Assembly (NCBI RefSeq): GCF_001556105.1
Contig: NZ_LSIF01000016.1
Span: forward strand, 1-15,530
Direction: 5' to 3'
DNA length: 15,530 nt
From: Pseudoxanthomonas mexicana
GTDB lineage: Bacteria; Pseudomonadota; Gammaproteobacteria; Xanthomonadales; Xanthomonadaceae
The first letter of the stretch is position 1. Each line of letters starts with the position of its first letter. Made by a program: the position numbers and the translations under genes. Positions 1 to 7,687 of this stretch are shown here, in pieces. The notes under the pieces were generated by a model. It saw only the letters and a list, made by a program, of their open reading frames with translations, was not told the DNA's origin and did no database searches.

Positions 1-33
1 GGCACCCTCTCCCCCGTGAGCGGGGGAGAGGGG
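1..33. repeat. REP-like palindromic unit (partial) downstream of ccmI
   Basis: A perfect 12-bp stem (5-16 with 21-32) around a TGAG loop starts 8 bases beyond the ccmI stop codon. The sequence closely resembles the hairpin half of the repeat arms at 4055-4108 and 4189-4244 (GGCACC followed by a C/T-rich stem and its G/A-rich complement). The unit is cut by the window edge, so its outer part is not visible. It could stall or end transcription of the ccm operon or protect the 3' end of the mRNA, but no T-tract follows on the minus strand, so it is not a classical intrinsic terminator. Confidence 0.7.
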
Positions 34-39
34 TCTTGT

Positions 40-1059
40 TTACGGCACCACGCGGTCGATGGTCAGCGTGTAGGTCTTGCCGGCATCGACGTCGGCGGTG
101 ACGGCGGTGGCTTCCAGGTCGCCGGACTGCGCGGCAGGGCCGCTGCCCTTGGCGATGCGCGCGACCAGTTGCACCTGCGGCAGCTGCGACAGCTTCAGCG
201 TGGGCATGGGGCTGTCGCCGTCGCCGAGCGGGACGGTCACCGGGAAGGCGGACACCGGCAGGCGCTTGGCGGCGACCGGCATCGGCGGCCCACCCACCTG
301 GCGGGCGAACACGAACAGCGTGTCATCGGGCGCCAGCTTGTCCTTCAGCGCAGGCGCCAGGTCCACGGTCACCGTGAGCAGCGCAGGCGCGGCATCGGCG
401 GCCGGTGCGGGTGCCGTCTCCGCCAGTGGCGGCAGGCCGGCCTCGGCGCGCGCCTCGTTGATCTGCGTGCGCAATGTCGCGGCGGTGTTGGGATCGACCT
501 TGGCCAGCAGCGGCTCCCAGGTCTTCGCGGCCTCGGCGTGCTTGCCCTCCTGGCGCTGCGCCAGGCCGACGAACCACAGCGCACGCTGGTGGTCGGGATT
601 GATCGCGATGGCCTTGTCCAGCAGGGCGATGGCCTCGGCATCGAGCTTGCGCTCGGCGTTGGCGAACAGCCTTGCCTGCGCGGCTTCGACCAGCAGGTCG
701 GCATCGGTGGGCAGCAGCTGCACCGCGCGTTCGAACGCCTTCTGCGCATCGCCGTAGCGCTGCAGCGCGGCGTACGACTTGCCGAGCAGGCGCCAGCCTT
801 CGGGTTCGTTCGGCTGCTTCTTCAGTTCGGCTTCCAGCTGCGCGACGGCGTCGTCCAGCGTGGCGGGCATGCCGGCGGACGCGGCCTGCGGCTCCAGCGC
901 GGCGGGCGTGCCGACCACGCGGTACAGCGCGAACGTGGCGATGCCGAGCGTCGCCACGCCGGCGAGTACCAGGCCGCGCGCGTCGCGCCACAACGGCCAC
1001 AGCACGGCCAGCAGCATGGCCAGGGACAGCACGATGGCGAGGATCACGAAGGTGGTCAT
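40..1059 (-). CDS. ccmI: Cytochrome c maturation protein CcmI (TPR-containing heme lyase subunit)
   Basis: CcmI is the apocytochrome c chaperone of the CcmF/H/I heme ligation complex in the cytoplasmic membrane. The 339-residue product has two N-terminal membrane helices (about residues 3-22 and 29-48), then a periplasmic part with TPR-like repeats (about 86-119, beginning EGWRLLGKSYAAL, and 155-190) and a C-terminal beta-rich domain (about 225-339). The reading frame is open further upstream, but the ATG at 1059 is chosen because it forms a TGATG overlap with the ccmH stop and gives the expected membrane start MTTFVILAIVLSL. It is the last gene of the operon. In E. coli the equivalent domain is fused to CcmH; here it is separate, as in many other proteobacteria. 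Confidence 0.93.
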   Translation of the reverse strand: MTTFVILAIVLSLAMLLAVLWPLWRDARGLVLAGVATLGIATFALYRVVGTPAALEPQAASAGMPATLDDAVAQLEAELKKQPNEPEGWRLLGKSYAALQRYGDAQKAFERAVQLLPTDADLLVEAAQARLFANAERKLDAEAIALLDKAIAINPDHQRALWFVGLAQRQEGKHAEAAKTWEPLLAKVDPNTAATLRTQINEARAEAGLPPLAETAPAPAADAAPALLTVTVDLAPALKDKLAPDDTLFVFARQVGGPPMPVAAKRLPVSAFPVTVPLGDGDSPMPTLKLSQLPQVQLVARIAKGSGPAAQSGDLEATAVTADVDAGKTYTLTIDRVVP

Positions 1060-1517
1060 CACCACTCCTGGTCGGTGTCGTCGGTGGCGGGTGCGGGCTG
1101 TCGCGCGCGCTTGGCCACGATGCGGCCGACCCACACGCTGCCTGCCAGCAGCAGCAACAGCGGGCCGAACCAGAGGATGTAGGTGCCGGGTGCGACGTCG
1201 GGCTTGTACAGCACGAACTCGCCGTAGCGGTCGACGAGGAACTGCTTCACCTGGGCGTCGTCCTTGCCCTGGCGCATCAGGTCCAGCACCTCGCGGCGCA
1301 GGTCGTGCGCGATCTGCGCGTTGGAGTCGGCCAGCGACTGGTTCTGGCACATCACGCAGCGCAGTTCGGCGGTGAGCCGGTGGAAGCGTGCTTCCTCTGC
1401 CGTATCGGTGAACTGCAGCGGGGTGGGGTCGCTGGCTTGCGCGAACACCGGCGCGGCGAACGCGACGAGCAGGGCGAGCACGACGCTGCGCAGCAGGGCG
1501 GGGAAGGGCGCGCTCAT
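1059..1517 (-). CDS. ccmH: Cytochrome c maturation protein CcmH (thiol oxidoreductase)
   Basis: CcmH is a membrane-anchored periplasmic protein that works with CcmG to reduce or resolve the CXXCH cysteines of apocytochrome c before heme attachment. The 152-residue product has a cleavable signal peptide (about residues 1-26, ending VFA-Q), the family motif LRCVMCQNQ with redox cysteines at 54 and 57, a three-helix region (about 60-105) and a C-terminal membrane helix (about 113-133). This is the short form without a CcmI extension. Its ATG overlaps the ccmG stop as ATGA (4 bases), and its TGA shares one base with the ccmI start. The frame is open upstream, but the signal peptide and the overlap fix the start at 1517. 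Confidence 0.95.
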   Translation of the reverse strand: MSAPFPALLRSVVLALLVAFAAPVFAQASDPTPLQFTDTAEEARFHRLTAELRCVMCQNQSLADSNAQIAHDLRREVLDLMRQGKDDAQVKQFLVDRYGEFVLYKPDVAPGTYILWFGPLLLLLAGSVWVGRIVAKRARQPAPATDDTDQEW

Positions 1518-2110
1518 CGGCCGGCGTCGATCTTGTCCAGCGCGGGGATCAGCTGGTGGTCGATGATGGCCTGGTCGATCGCGCCGACGTGCTTCCAGCG
1601 GATGATGCCGTTGCCGTCGACGAGGAAGGTTTCCGGCGCCCCGTAGATGCCCCAGTCGATCGCGGTGCGGCCTTCGAGGTCGGCGACCACCATCATGTAG
1701 GGATTGCCGAACTGGTCCAGCCAGCGCAGTGCGTCCTCGCGTTCGTCCTTGAGGTTGTAGCCGATGAAGCGCACGCGCTTGGTCAGCGCGAACTGGGTGA
1801 GGATGGGGTGCTCGACGCGGCATTCCGGGCACCAGCTGCCCCATACGTTCATCACGTAGGGCTGGCCGGCGAGGTCGGCGTTGGTGACGCGCTTGGCCGG
1901 GTCGTGCAGCAGCGGCAGGTCGAACGCAGGCGCGGGCTTGCCGATCAGCGGCGACGGCAATGCATCGCGGCCGGCGCGGTCGGACTGCGACACGCCGTAG
2001 TACAGCAGGCCCATCAGGCCGACGAAGAACAGGCCGATGATGACCAGCGCGAAGGTCAGCGCACCGCGCGAACGCGGGGGCGAGGGCGGGAGTTCGGAAG
2101 CGTTGTTCAT
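1514..2110 (-). CDS. ccmG: Thiol:disulfide interchange protein DsbE/CcmG
   Basis: CcmG is a membrane-tethered periplasmic thioredoxin-like protein that keeps apocytochrome c or CcmH thiols reduced, drawing electrons from a DsbD-type carrier. The 198-residue product has one N-terminal membrane anchor (about residues 17-39), a TlpA/thioredoxin fold, the active site WCPEC (Cys94 and Cys97) and the cis-proline segment YGAPETF (Pro159) typical of CcmG. The CXXC interior is Pro-Glu, a common CcmG variant and more acidic than the Gly-His of thioredoxin-like oxidants. Four-base ATGA overlaps join it to ccmF upstream and ccmH downstream, which supports both ends. Confidence 0.95.
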   Translation of the reverse strand: MNNASELPPSPPRSRGALTFALVIIGLFFVGLMGLLYYGVSQSDRAGRDALPSPLIGKPAPAFDLPLLHDPAKRVTNADLAGQPYVMNVWGSWCPECRVEHPILTQFALTKRVRFIGYNLKDEREDALRWLDQFGNPYMMVVADLEGRTAIDWGIYGAPETFLVDGNGIIRWKHVGAIDQAIIDHQLIPALDKIDAGR

Positions 2111-4047
2111 GCGGGACGCGCCTCGGATTTCTTGTGGTTCCGGAACCGGCGGTCGGCGGCGGTGACGAAGCCGCCCAGCGCCATCAGCGCGGCACCGAGC
2201 CAGATCCAGCGGACGAAGGGTTTGATGTGCACGCGCAACGCCCAGGCATCGTTGCCGAGCGGTTCGCCGATGGCGACGTAGACATCGCCCAGCACGCCGG
2301 GCTTGATGCCGGCTTCGGTCATCACCTGGCCGCCGCTGGCGTAGGCGCGCTTTTCCGGATGCAGCAGGGTGACCGGCTTGCCGTCGCGCAGCACCTGCAC
2401 GTGGCCGCGGTCGGACAGGTAGTTGGGGCCCTGGGTTTCATCGACGCCCTGGAAGTGGAAACCCCAGCGGCCGACCTCGACCGTCTGGCCGGGTTTCACC
2501 GCGAGTTCGCGCTGCACGTTCAGCGCTTCCACCAGCAACGCGCCGACCAGAAACACGGCGATGCCGGTGTGCGCCAGCGTCATGCCGAGCATCTCGGGGG
2601 TGAAGCGGCCATTGGCGCGCAGGCGCTGCCAGACGAAGCGCAGCGTGCCCAGCCCGACCCAGGCCGCACCGAGGATGCCGGCGGCGACCTTCAGCTTGCC
2701 CTGCGGTGCCATGAAGTACCCGATGGCGGCCAGCACCAGCGCCAGTCCTGCCCACGGCAGCAGCATCGCGAACGGCTTGGCCAGGTTGTCGCGCTGCCAC
2801 TTGGTGATGGGCCCGAACGGCACCAGCGCCACCAGCGGCGCCATCAGCACGATGAAGAGCAGGCTGAAGTACGGCGGGCCGACGGAGATCTTGCCCAGGT
2901 CCAGCGCATCGGCGATCAGCGGGTACAGCGTGCCCAGCAGCACCATCGCGCAGGCCGCGGTCAGCAGCAGGTTGTTGGCCAGCAGCAGCGTCTCGCGCGA
3001 GCTGGCGGAGAAGTAGCGCTTCTCGCCGTCGGCATCGGCCAGTTGCGGCGCCCGCAGTGCGTACAGCAGCAGCGAGCTGCCGATGACGATGCCGAGGAAG
3101 ATCAGGATGAACACGCCGCGGGTGGGATCGGCGGCGAAGGCGTGCACGCTGGTGATCACGCCCGAGCGCACCAGGAACGTGCCGAGCAGCGACAGCGAGA
3201 ACGCGGCGATGGCCAGCAGCAATGTCCAGCCGCGGAACACGCCGCGTTTCTCGGTGACCGCCTGCGAATGGATCAGCGCGGCACCGACCAGCCACGGCAT
3301 GAAGCTGGCGTTCTCGACCGGATCCCAGAACCACCAGCCGCCCCAGCCCAGTTCGTAGTACGCCCACCAGCTGCCCAGCGCGATGCCCAGCGTCAGGAAG
3401 CCCCAGGCGACGTTGGTCCACGGCCGCGTCCAGCGCAGCCAGCGCGCATCCACGTGGCCGTCGAGCAGTGCGGCGATGGCGAACGCGAACGGCACCACGA
3501 AACCCACGTAGCCCACGTACAGCAGCGGCGGATGGATGATCATCCCCGGGTCCTGCAGCAGCGGGTTGAGGTCGCGGCCTTCGCCGGGCGAGGGCAGCAG
3601 GCGCACGAACGGGTTGGAGGTGAAGATCAGGAAGGCGAGGAAGCCGATGGCGACCACGCCCATCACGCCGAGCACGCGCGCCATCACCACGTCGGGCAGG
3701 CTGCGCGAGAACAGCGCCACCGCACCGGTCCACAGCGCCAGCACCAGCGCCCACAGCAGCAGCGAACCTTCGTGCGAACCCCATACCGCCGTATAGCGGT
3801 AGACCATCGGCAGCAGCGAGTTGGAATTGTCGGCGACGTACTTGACCGAGAAGTCCTGCTGCACGAAGGCGACGGTCAGCACGATGAAGGCCAGCGTCAC
3901 CAGCCACAGCTGCGCGTACGCGGCGGGCCGCGCCACGTCCATCCAGGCGGCCTTGTTGCGCTGCGCGCCTGCCAGCGGCAGTACCGACTGCAGGATGGCA
4001 ACGAGCAGCGCCAGGATCAGCGCGATTTGTCCGAGTTCAGGGAGCAT
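2107..4047 (-). CDS. ccmF: Heme lyase CcmF (cytochrome c-type biogenesis protein)
   Basis: CcmF is the large integral membrane subunit of the cytochrome c synthetase. It takes heme from holo-CcmE and ligates it to apocytochrome c with CcmH and CcmI. The 646-residue length is normal for the family, with many membrane helices. The tryptophan-rich WWD domain is at about residues 233-253 (LGWGGWWFWDPVENASF). Histidines at 172 (IHPPLLY), 260 (LIHSQAV), 302 (SVHAFA) and 493 (LAHTGIAV) lie where the conserved heme-ligand histidines of the family are expected. The ATG at 4047 follows a GGAA Shine-Dalgarno motif at 4053-4056, five bases away. That motif touches the outer end of the repeat at 4055, so the insertion borders the ribosome binding site. 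It is followed by ccmG with an ATGA overlap. Confidence 0.97.
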   Translation of the reverse strand: MLPELGQIALILALLVAILQSVLPLAGAQRNKAAWMDVARPAAYAQLWLVTLAFIVLTVAFVQQDFSVKYVADNSNSLLPMVYRYTAVWGSHEGSLLLWALVLALWTGAVALFSRSLPDVVMARVLGVMGVVAIGFLAFLIFTSNPFVRLLPSPGEGRDLNPLLQDPGMIIHPPLLYVGYVGFVVPFAFAIAALLDGHVDARWLRWTRPWTNVAWGFLTLGIALGSWWAYYELGWGGWWFWDPVENASFMPWLVGAALIHSQAVTEKRGVFRGWTLLLAIAAFSLSLLGTFLVRSGVITSVHAFAADPTRGVFILIFLGIVIGSSLLLYALRAPQLADADGEKRYFSASSRETLLLANNLLLTAACAMVLLGTLYPLIADALDLGKISVGPPYFSLLFIVLMAPLVALVPFGPITKWQRDNLAKPFAMLLPWAGLALVLAAIGYFMAPQGKLKVAAGILGAAWVGLGTLRFVWQRLRANGRFTPEMLGMTLAHTGIAVFLVGALLVEALNVQRELAVKPGQTVEVGRWGFHFQGVDETQGPNYLSDRGHVQVLRDGKPVTLLHPEKRAYASGGQVMTEAGIKPGVLGDVYVAIGEPLGNDAWALRVHIKPFVRWIWLGAALMALGGFVTAADRRFRNHKKSEARPA

Positions 4048-4054
4048 GCGGGTT

Positions 4055-4244
4055 CCATTCCCTCGCCCTGCGAAGCGGGGAGAGGGTGCCGAAGGCGGGT
4101 GAGGGGCGAGCGGAGAGGGTGGGCGTCGACGATTCGGGTAGGACCAACGAGCGCAGGACGAGAAGGTCGTCGACGACGGAGAAGAAAGCGCCCCTCATCC
4201 GCCCTCCGGGCACCTTCTCCCCGCTCGCGGGGAGAAGGGAATGG
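4055..4244. repeat. Inverted pair of REP-like units (REPIN/BIME-like) between ccmE and ccmF
   Basis: This element nearly fills the 213-bp gap between ccmE and ccmF. The left arm (4055-4108) and right arm (4189-4244) are imperfect reverse complements over about 54 bp, from CCATTCCC at the outer end to GAGGGGCG at the inner end. Each arm holds its own G/C-rich hairpin (for example around 4217-4239). The spacer contains a further inverted pair, GTCGACGA (from about 4125) and TCGTCGAC (about 4167-4174), so the whole element is close to palindromic. It does not encode a believable protein. In an operon whose other junctions nearly all overlap, the gap is best explained by insertion of this repeat. 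It could act in mRNA processing or partial termination between ccmABCDE and ccmFGHI; that role is inferred. Confidence 0.8.
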
Positions 4245-4260
4245 TTGGCAGGCGCGACGA

Positions 4261-4722
4261 TCAATACGCCGACTCCGCAGGCGCGGCAGGCACGTCGTGC
4301 TTCTGGTGCGCCTTGCCCATCTTGTCGGCGACTTCCTTCGGCATGTAGGCCTCGTCGTGCTTGGCCAGTACGTCCTCGGCCACGAACACGCCGTCCTTCA
4401 TGGCGCCGGTCGCGACCACGGCCTGGCCTTCGCGGAACAGGTCGGGCAGGATCTTCTCGTAGCGCACCGTCAGCTGCGCATCGCCGTCGGTCACGCCGAA
4501 GTGGGAGACCAGTGATCCGGGCTCGCGCTTGAACGAGCCTTTCTCGACCATGCCGCCAAGGCGGAAACGCGACTGTTTGGCGTCGCCGCGCAGCACCTCG
4601 GCCGGCGTGTAGAGATACGCGACGTTGCGCTCCAGCGCCATCGCGATCAGCGTGGTGGCGATGGCGGCCACCACGATGGCGAGCAGCACGAACAGCAGGC
4701 GGCGGCGGCGGACAGGATTCAT
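4261..4722 (-). CDS. ccmE: Periplasmic heme chaperone CcmE
   Basis: CcmE receives heme from the CcmABCD complex, binds it covalently through a histidine and hands it to CcmF. The 153-residue product has an N-terminal signal anchor after an arginine cluster (RRRR at 5-8; helix about 9-29), an OB-fold beta-barrel domain (about 35-120) and the heme-binding motif [10 protein letters not shown], with the heme-attaching His at 122 and the neighbouring Tyr at 126. The C-terminal tail is short and flexible. The start lies 3 bases after the ccmD stop, with a GGAA motif 9 bases upstream. It ends before the repeat that separates it from ccmF. Confidence 0.96.
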   Translation of the reverse strand: MNPVRRRRLLFVLLAIVVAAIATTLIAMALERNVAYLYTPAEVLRGDAKQSRFRLGGMVEKGSFKREPGSLVSHFGVTDGDAQLTVRYEKILPDLFREGQAVVATGAMKDGVFVAEDVLAKHDEAYMPKEVADKMGKAHQKHDVPAAPAESAY

Positions 4723-4725
4723 CGG

Positions 4726-4893
4726 TCAGCGTTCCAGGTCGACGGGGGCGGCGCTGCGGCGTGCGTCGCGCGCCACGCGCTGGCGGGCGGCGCGGAGTTC
4801 GCGCCGCACCTGCAGGCGCGGGGCCAGGAAATCCCAGCCCAGCACGATGGCGAACACGGCGTACGCGCCGATGACGTACTCGAGGTAGCTCAT
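4726..4893 (-). CDS. ccmD: Heme exporter protein CcmD
   Basis: CcmD is a small membrane protein that stabilises the CcmABC-CcmE assembly and helps release holo-CcmE. The 55-residue product starts MSYLEYVIGAYAVFAIVLGW, a single membrane helix with the tyrosine-containing segment typical of CcmD, followed by a highly basic cytoplasmic tail (RRELRAARQRVARDARR). A longer frame runs upstream across ccmC, but the ATG at 4893 overlaps the ccmC stop as ATGA and gives the expected size. Sequence conservation in this family is low; identity rests on position, size, topology and the N-terminal motif. Confidence 0.9.
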   Translation of the reverse strand: MSYLEYVIGAYAVFAIVLGWDFLAPRLQVRRELRAARQRVARDARRSAAPVDLER

Positions 4894-5648
4894 GGCGCGG
4901 CCTCCTTCGCGGCGGCGAGTTTCGCGACCCAGTCCTTGCCGGCTTCGCGTCGCAGGTTGTCGGCGCGCGCACGCGCCAGCAGCGAGCCGAGGAACCAGAA
5001 CTTGGTGGCGATCACCATCAGCACCAGCGGCAGCAGCATGCTGTCGTCCATGCTGGATTCGCCGAACACGCGGATGGTCTGGCCTTGGTGCAGCGAGTTC
5101 CACCACACCACCGAGTAGCGGATCACCGGCAGCAGCGCCACGCCGACGATGGCCAGCAGGCCGGCGGCGCGTGCCGCGCTGCGGCGGTCGTCGATGGCGC
5201 CGTACAGGCCCATCACGCCGAGATACAGGAACAGCAGGATCAGTTCGGTGGTCAGGCGCGGGTCCCAGTCCCACCACGTGCCCCACATCGGCTTGCCCCA
5301 GATGCTGCCGGTGGCCAGGGTGATGACGGTGAACGCGGCGCCGGTGGGCGCGCAGGCCATCGCCAGGATCTCGCACAGCTTGATGCGCCATACCAGCGCG
5401 ATGGCGGCGTAGAACGCCATCAGGCCGAACACGAACATGCTCATCCATGCGCTGGGCACGTGGATGTAGAGGATGCGGAAGCTGTCGCCCTGCTGGTAGT
5501 CGGCCGGCACCACGAACAGCGCCTGCCACAGGCCAAGCCCGAGCAGCACGATGGCGGCCAGGTAGCACCACGGCGTCCAGCGCGCCGCGAAGCGGTCGAA
5601 GTAGGGCGGTGAACCGAGTTGGTGGAACCAGCGGACGAGAGGATTCAT
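4890..5648 (-). CDS. ccmC: Heme exporter protein CcmC
   Basis: CcmC is the heme-handling membrane subunit that presents heme on the periplasmic side to CcmE. The 252-residue product has about six membrane helices, the WWD signature MWGTWWDWDPRLTTELILL at about residues 121-139 and two conserved periplasmic histidines, His63 (YIHVPSAW) and His187 (NSLHQGQT), expected to hold the heme iron. Length and layout match the family. The ccmB stop lies 16 bases upstream, one of the few non-overlapping junctions in the operon, and the end overlaps ccmD as ATGA. Confidence 0.97.
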   Translation of the reverse strand: MNPLVRWFHQLGSPPYFDRFAARWTPWCYLAAIVLLGLGLWQALFVVPADYQQGDSFRILYIHVPSAWMSMFVFGLMAFYAAIALVWRIKLCEILAMACAPTGAAFTVITLATGSIWGKPMWGTWWDWDPRLTTELILLFLYLGVMGLYGAIDDRRSAARAAGLLAIVGVALLPVIRYSVVWWNSLHQGQTIRVFGESSMDDSMLLPLVLMVIATKFWFLGSLLARARADNLRREAGKDWVAKLAAAKEAAP

Positions 5649-5664
5649 GCGGCGGCGTAGGTCT

Positions 5665-6351
5665 TCAGGTCAGGGCGATGCGGATCGCCGCGGCGGCGGC
5701 CAGCGGCGCCAGCAGCAGCGAGAGCAACAGGCCGGCGGCCAGCCAGAGGAGGGCGCCGGAGGCATCCAGCCCTTGTGCGCTGGCGGCGACGGCACCCGCG
5801 CCGAACACCAGCACGGGCACGTACAGCGGCAACGCCAGCAAGGCCACAAGGATACCAGAGCGCCTCATGCCGACCGTCAGTGCGGCGACCACGGCGCCCA
5901 GCAGGCTCAGCAGCGGCGTGCCCAGTGCCAGCGTGGCGAGCAGCATCGGCAATTCGCTACGTGGCAGGTGCAGCATCTCGCCGAGCAGCGGCGCGGCGAG
6001 GATCATCGGCAGCGCAGTGGTGGCCCAGTGGGTCAGCACGCGCACCAGCACCAGCCAGGCCAGCGGTACCGGCGCGAGGATCCATTGTTCGAGCGAACCG
6101 TCTTCGGCATCACCGCGGAACAGCGTATCCAGCGACAGCAGCCCGGCCAGCAGCACGGCCACCCACACCACGGCCGGGGCAACCTTCGACAGCACCAGCG
6201 GCGCGGTGCCCAGGCCCAGCGCGAACAGCACGACCACCAGCAGCGCGAACAGCGCCGGCTGCAGCGCATCGCCACGGCGACGCCACAGCAGTTGCACGTC
6301 GCGCACGACCAGGGCGCGGGCGGTCTGGAACAGGGACGGCGCGGTGCTCAT
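5665..6351 (-). CDS. ccmB: Heme exporter protein CcmB (ABC transporter permease)
   Basis: CcmB is the membrane subunit paired with the ATPase CcmA; the complex drives release of holo-CcmE from CcmC. The 228-residue product has about six hydrophobic helices and the family regions [20 protein letters not shown] (about residues 132-151) and [18 protein letters not shown] (about 77-94), which resemble the conserved cytoplasmic loop of CcmB. Its ATG overlaps the ccmA stop as ATGA. It is close to the usual size of about 220 residues, with no sign of truncation. Confidence 0.95.
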   Translation of the reverse strand: MSTAPSLFQTARALVVRDVQLLWRRRGDALQPALFALLVVVLFALGLGTAPLVLSKVAPAVVWVAVLLAGLLSLDTLFRGDAEDGSLEQWILAPVPLAWLVLVRVLTHWATTALPMILAAPLLGEMLHLPRSELPMLLATLALGTPLLSLLGAVVAALTVGMRRSGILVALLALPLYVPVLVFGAGAVAASAQGLDASGALLWLAAGLLLSLLLAPLAAAAAIRIALT

Positions 6352-6992
6352 GCGGGACGCTCCATCACCAGCATGCGCGTCTGCACCGGCGGCGCGGCAT
6401 AGGCGCCGTGGGTGGTGACCAGCGCCGCGCCGCCATCACGCAGGTGCGCGGAGATCATCCGGTTCACCAGATTGATGCCGTCCAGGTCGAGATTGGCGTA
6501 GGGCTCGTCCAGCAGCCACAGCGGCGACGGCGACAGCCACAGGCGCGCCAGCGACAGGCGCTTCTTCTGCCCGGCGGACAGCTGGCGGGCGAGGGCGTCC
6601 TCGTAACCGGCCAGGCCCACCATCGCCAGCGCGTTGCCCGGCATCTGGCGCGCGCGGCGGCCGTGCAGGCCGCAGAGGAAGTTGAGGTTCTCGAGCGTGT
6701 TCAGGTCGGCCTTCAACGCGGGCAGATGGCCGAGGTAGGCCATCGCATGCGCCCGCCGCGAGGGGCCGGCGGGCTGCCCGTCGATGTGGATCTCGCCGGC
6801 ATCGGCGCGCAGCAGGCCGGCCAGCACCCGCAGCAGGGTGGTCTTGCCGACCCCGTTGCCGCCCTGCACCAGCAGTGCCTCGCCCGCATCCACGGCGAAC
6901 TCCAGCGGCCCGAACACCGCTTCGTCATTGCGCGAGAACGCCAGGGCGCGGGCGGCCAGCAACGGCGGGTGGCGGGGAGCGGCGTCGGTCAT
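6348..6992 (-). CDS. ccmA: Cytochrome c biogenesis ATP-binding protein CcmA
   Basis: CcmA is the cytoplasmic ATPase of the CcmABCD complex. The 214-residue product carries Walker A GGNGVGKT (44-51), the signature LSAGQ (138-142), Walker B LWLLDEP (158-164) and the H-loop histidine at 195 (TTHGAY). The Q-loop position reads YLGHLPALK, with Leu90 where E. coli CcmA has glutamine (GHQPGIK). It is the first gene of the ccm operon. The start at 6992 is the first good ATG after the DUF3293 gene; only a weak GGGAA motif lies about 12 bases upstream. A candidate promoter -10 box is about 55 bases upstream. Confidence 0.96.
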   Translation of the reverse strand: MTDAAPRHPPLLAARALAFSRNDEAVFGPLEFAVDAGEALLVQGGNGVGKTTLLRVLAGLLRADAGEIHIDGQPAGPSRRAHAMAYLGHLPALKADLNTLENLNFLCGLHGRRARQMPGNALAMVGLAGYEDALARQLSAGQKKRLSLARLWLSPSPLWLLDEPYANLDLDGINLVNRMISAHLRDGGAALVTTHGAYAAPPVQTRMLVMERPA

Positions 6993-7046
6993 CGGATCGG
7001 GCGTTCCCGCGAGGGAGGCTGGGGTGTCCTGGGGGCTCAGCCGCCC

Positions 7047-7052
7047 ATTCTA
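7047..7052 (-). promoter_or_regulatory. Candidate -10 box for the ccm operon
   Basis: On the minus strand the gap between the DUF3293 gene and ccmA contains TAGAAT (5 of 6 matches to TATAAT), about 55 bases upstream of the ccmA start. No convincing TTGACA-like -35 box is visible 16-18 bases further upstream, so the assignment rests on the -10 box and its location in the only non-coding gap before the operon. Confidence 0.35.
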
Positions 7053-7068
7053 GACGGAGGCGCCGGTC

Positions 7069-7097
7069 CGGCCGCCTGCGACCGACGGTCGCGGCCG
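7069..7097. terminator. Possible terminator hairpin after the DUF3293 gene
   Basis: CGGCCGC at 7069-7075 pairs with GCGGCCG at 7091-7097, and inside this GACC (7080-7083) pairs with GGTC (7087-7090) around a GAC loop, leaving a 4-base bulge on one side. The hairpin starts 14 bases beyond the DUF3293 stop and lies upstream of the candidate ccm -10 box, a sensible place to separate the two transcripts. There is no T-tract, so efficiency as an intrinsic terminator is doubtful. Confidence 0.35.
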
Positions 7098-7110
7098 GGA
7101 ATCCGCGTTC

Positions 7111-7617
7111 CTAGCCCACCCAGTCGGTATGCGGATCGCCGTCGGCCTGCGGCGGGCGCGGCCACATCATCCGCAGCCGCACCGGTGCGTCGGCGTGCCA
7201 GAACAGCGTGCCGCCCTGGCCGAACTCGCGCGCGAGGCCATCGGCCTGCTCCAGCGTGGCGTCCAGCACCAGGCAGCCGTGTTCGACCATGCCGCCCTGG
7301 TTGTTGCAGCCCAGCGCAGGGTGGAACGCCAGCCCCAGCGTGTGCAGGCGCGCGTGCAGGCGCTCCTGCGCGTCGTCATTGAGATGCCGCGGTGTATCGC
7401 CGGGCGGCGGATTCCAGGCAGTGATGAACAGATAGCGGCTGGCCATGACCTGCCGCTCGACGTCCTCGGCGGTCATGCCGCTGCGGAACAGCCATTCCTG
7501 GCGACCCACGCTGGCGAAGTAGTGCGCGGCGGCCCAGGCGGTGGCCAGCCGCGCGCGTTCCGCCTCGGGGACATCCCCGGTTCCGGTGCCATCGGCGGGA
7601 ACGCTGTGTTCGGCCAT
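7111..7617 (-). CDS. DUF3293 domain-containing protein
   Basis: The 168-residue product is soluble, with no signal peptide or membrane segment. It shows the layout I associate with DUF3293: an N-terminal helical stretch, ITAWNP at 65-70, an asparagine plus small helical segment (HLNDDAQERLHARL), a glycine-rich loop (ALGCNNQGGMVEHGCLVLD) and a C-terminal FGQGGTLFWH strand. No catalytic function is established for this family to my knowledge. The frame is open further upstream into the aminotransferase gene on the other strand, but ATG 7617 gives the normal size and leaves a 70-bp divergent gap. It may be monocistronic. The family call is from memory of the motif pattern. Confidence 0.8.
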   Translation of the reverse strand: MAEHSVPADGTGTGDVPEAERARLATAWAAAHYFASVGRQEWLFRSGMTAEDVERQVMASRYLFITAWNPPPGDTPRHLNDDAQERLHARLHTLGLAFHPALGCNNQGGMVEHGCLVLDATLEQADGLAREFGQGGTLFWHADAPVRLRMMWPRPPQADGDPHTDWVG

Positions 7618-7687
7618 GGCCGCATCATCGCGCGTAATGGCGAGCGCGTACACTCCGCCTTCCCCCACATCGAGTGCCTGAACCGGG
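7618..7687. promoter_or_regulatory. Divergent intergenic region between DUF3293 gene and methionine aminotransferase
   Basis: Both flanking genes start here in opposite directions, so promoters for both should lie in or next to these 70 bases. On the plus strand TACACT at 7649-7654, about 34 bases before the aminotransferase ATG, is a plausible -10 box, but no clear -35 box is seen. No S-box/SAM riboswitch-like structure fits in so short a space. Confidence 0.3.

Noticed and set aside
1059..1844. A longer ccmH reading frame starting at 1844
   Set aside because: The added N-terminus is low-complexity Arg/Pro-rich sequence overlapping ccmG. The signal peptide and ATGA overlap put the start at 1517.
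2134..4515. A 793-codon open frame on the plus strand opposite ccmF and ccmE
   Set aside because: It is antisense to two certain genes and gives His/Gln/Arg-rich sequence without domains, as expected in GC-rich DNA opposite real genes.
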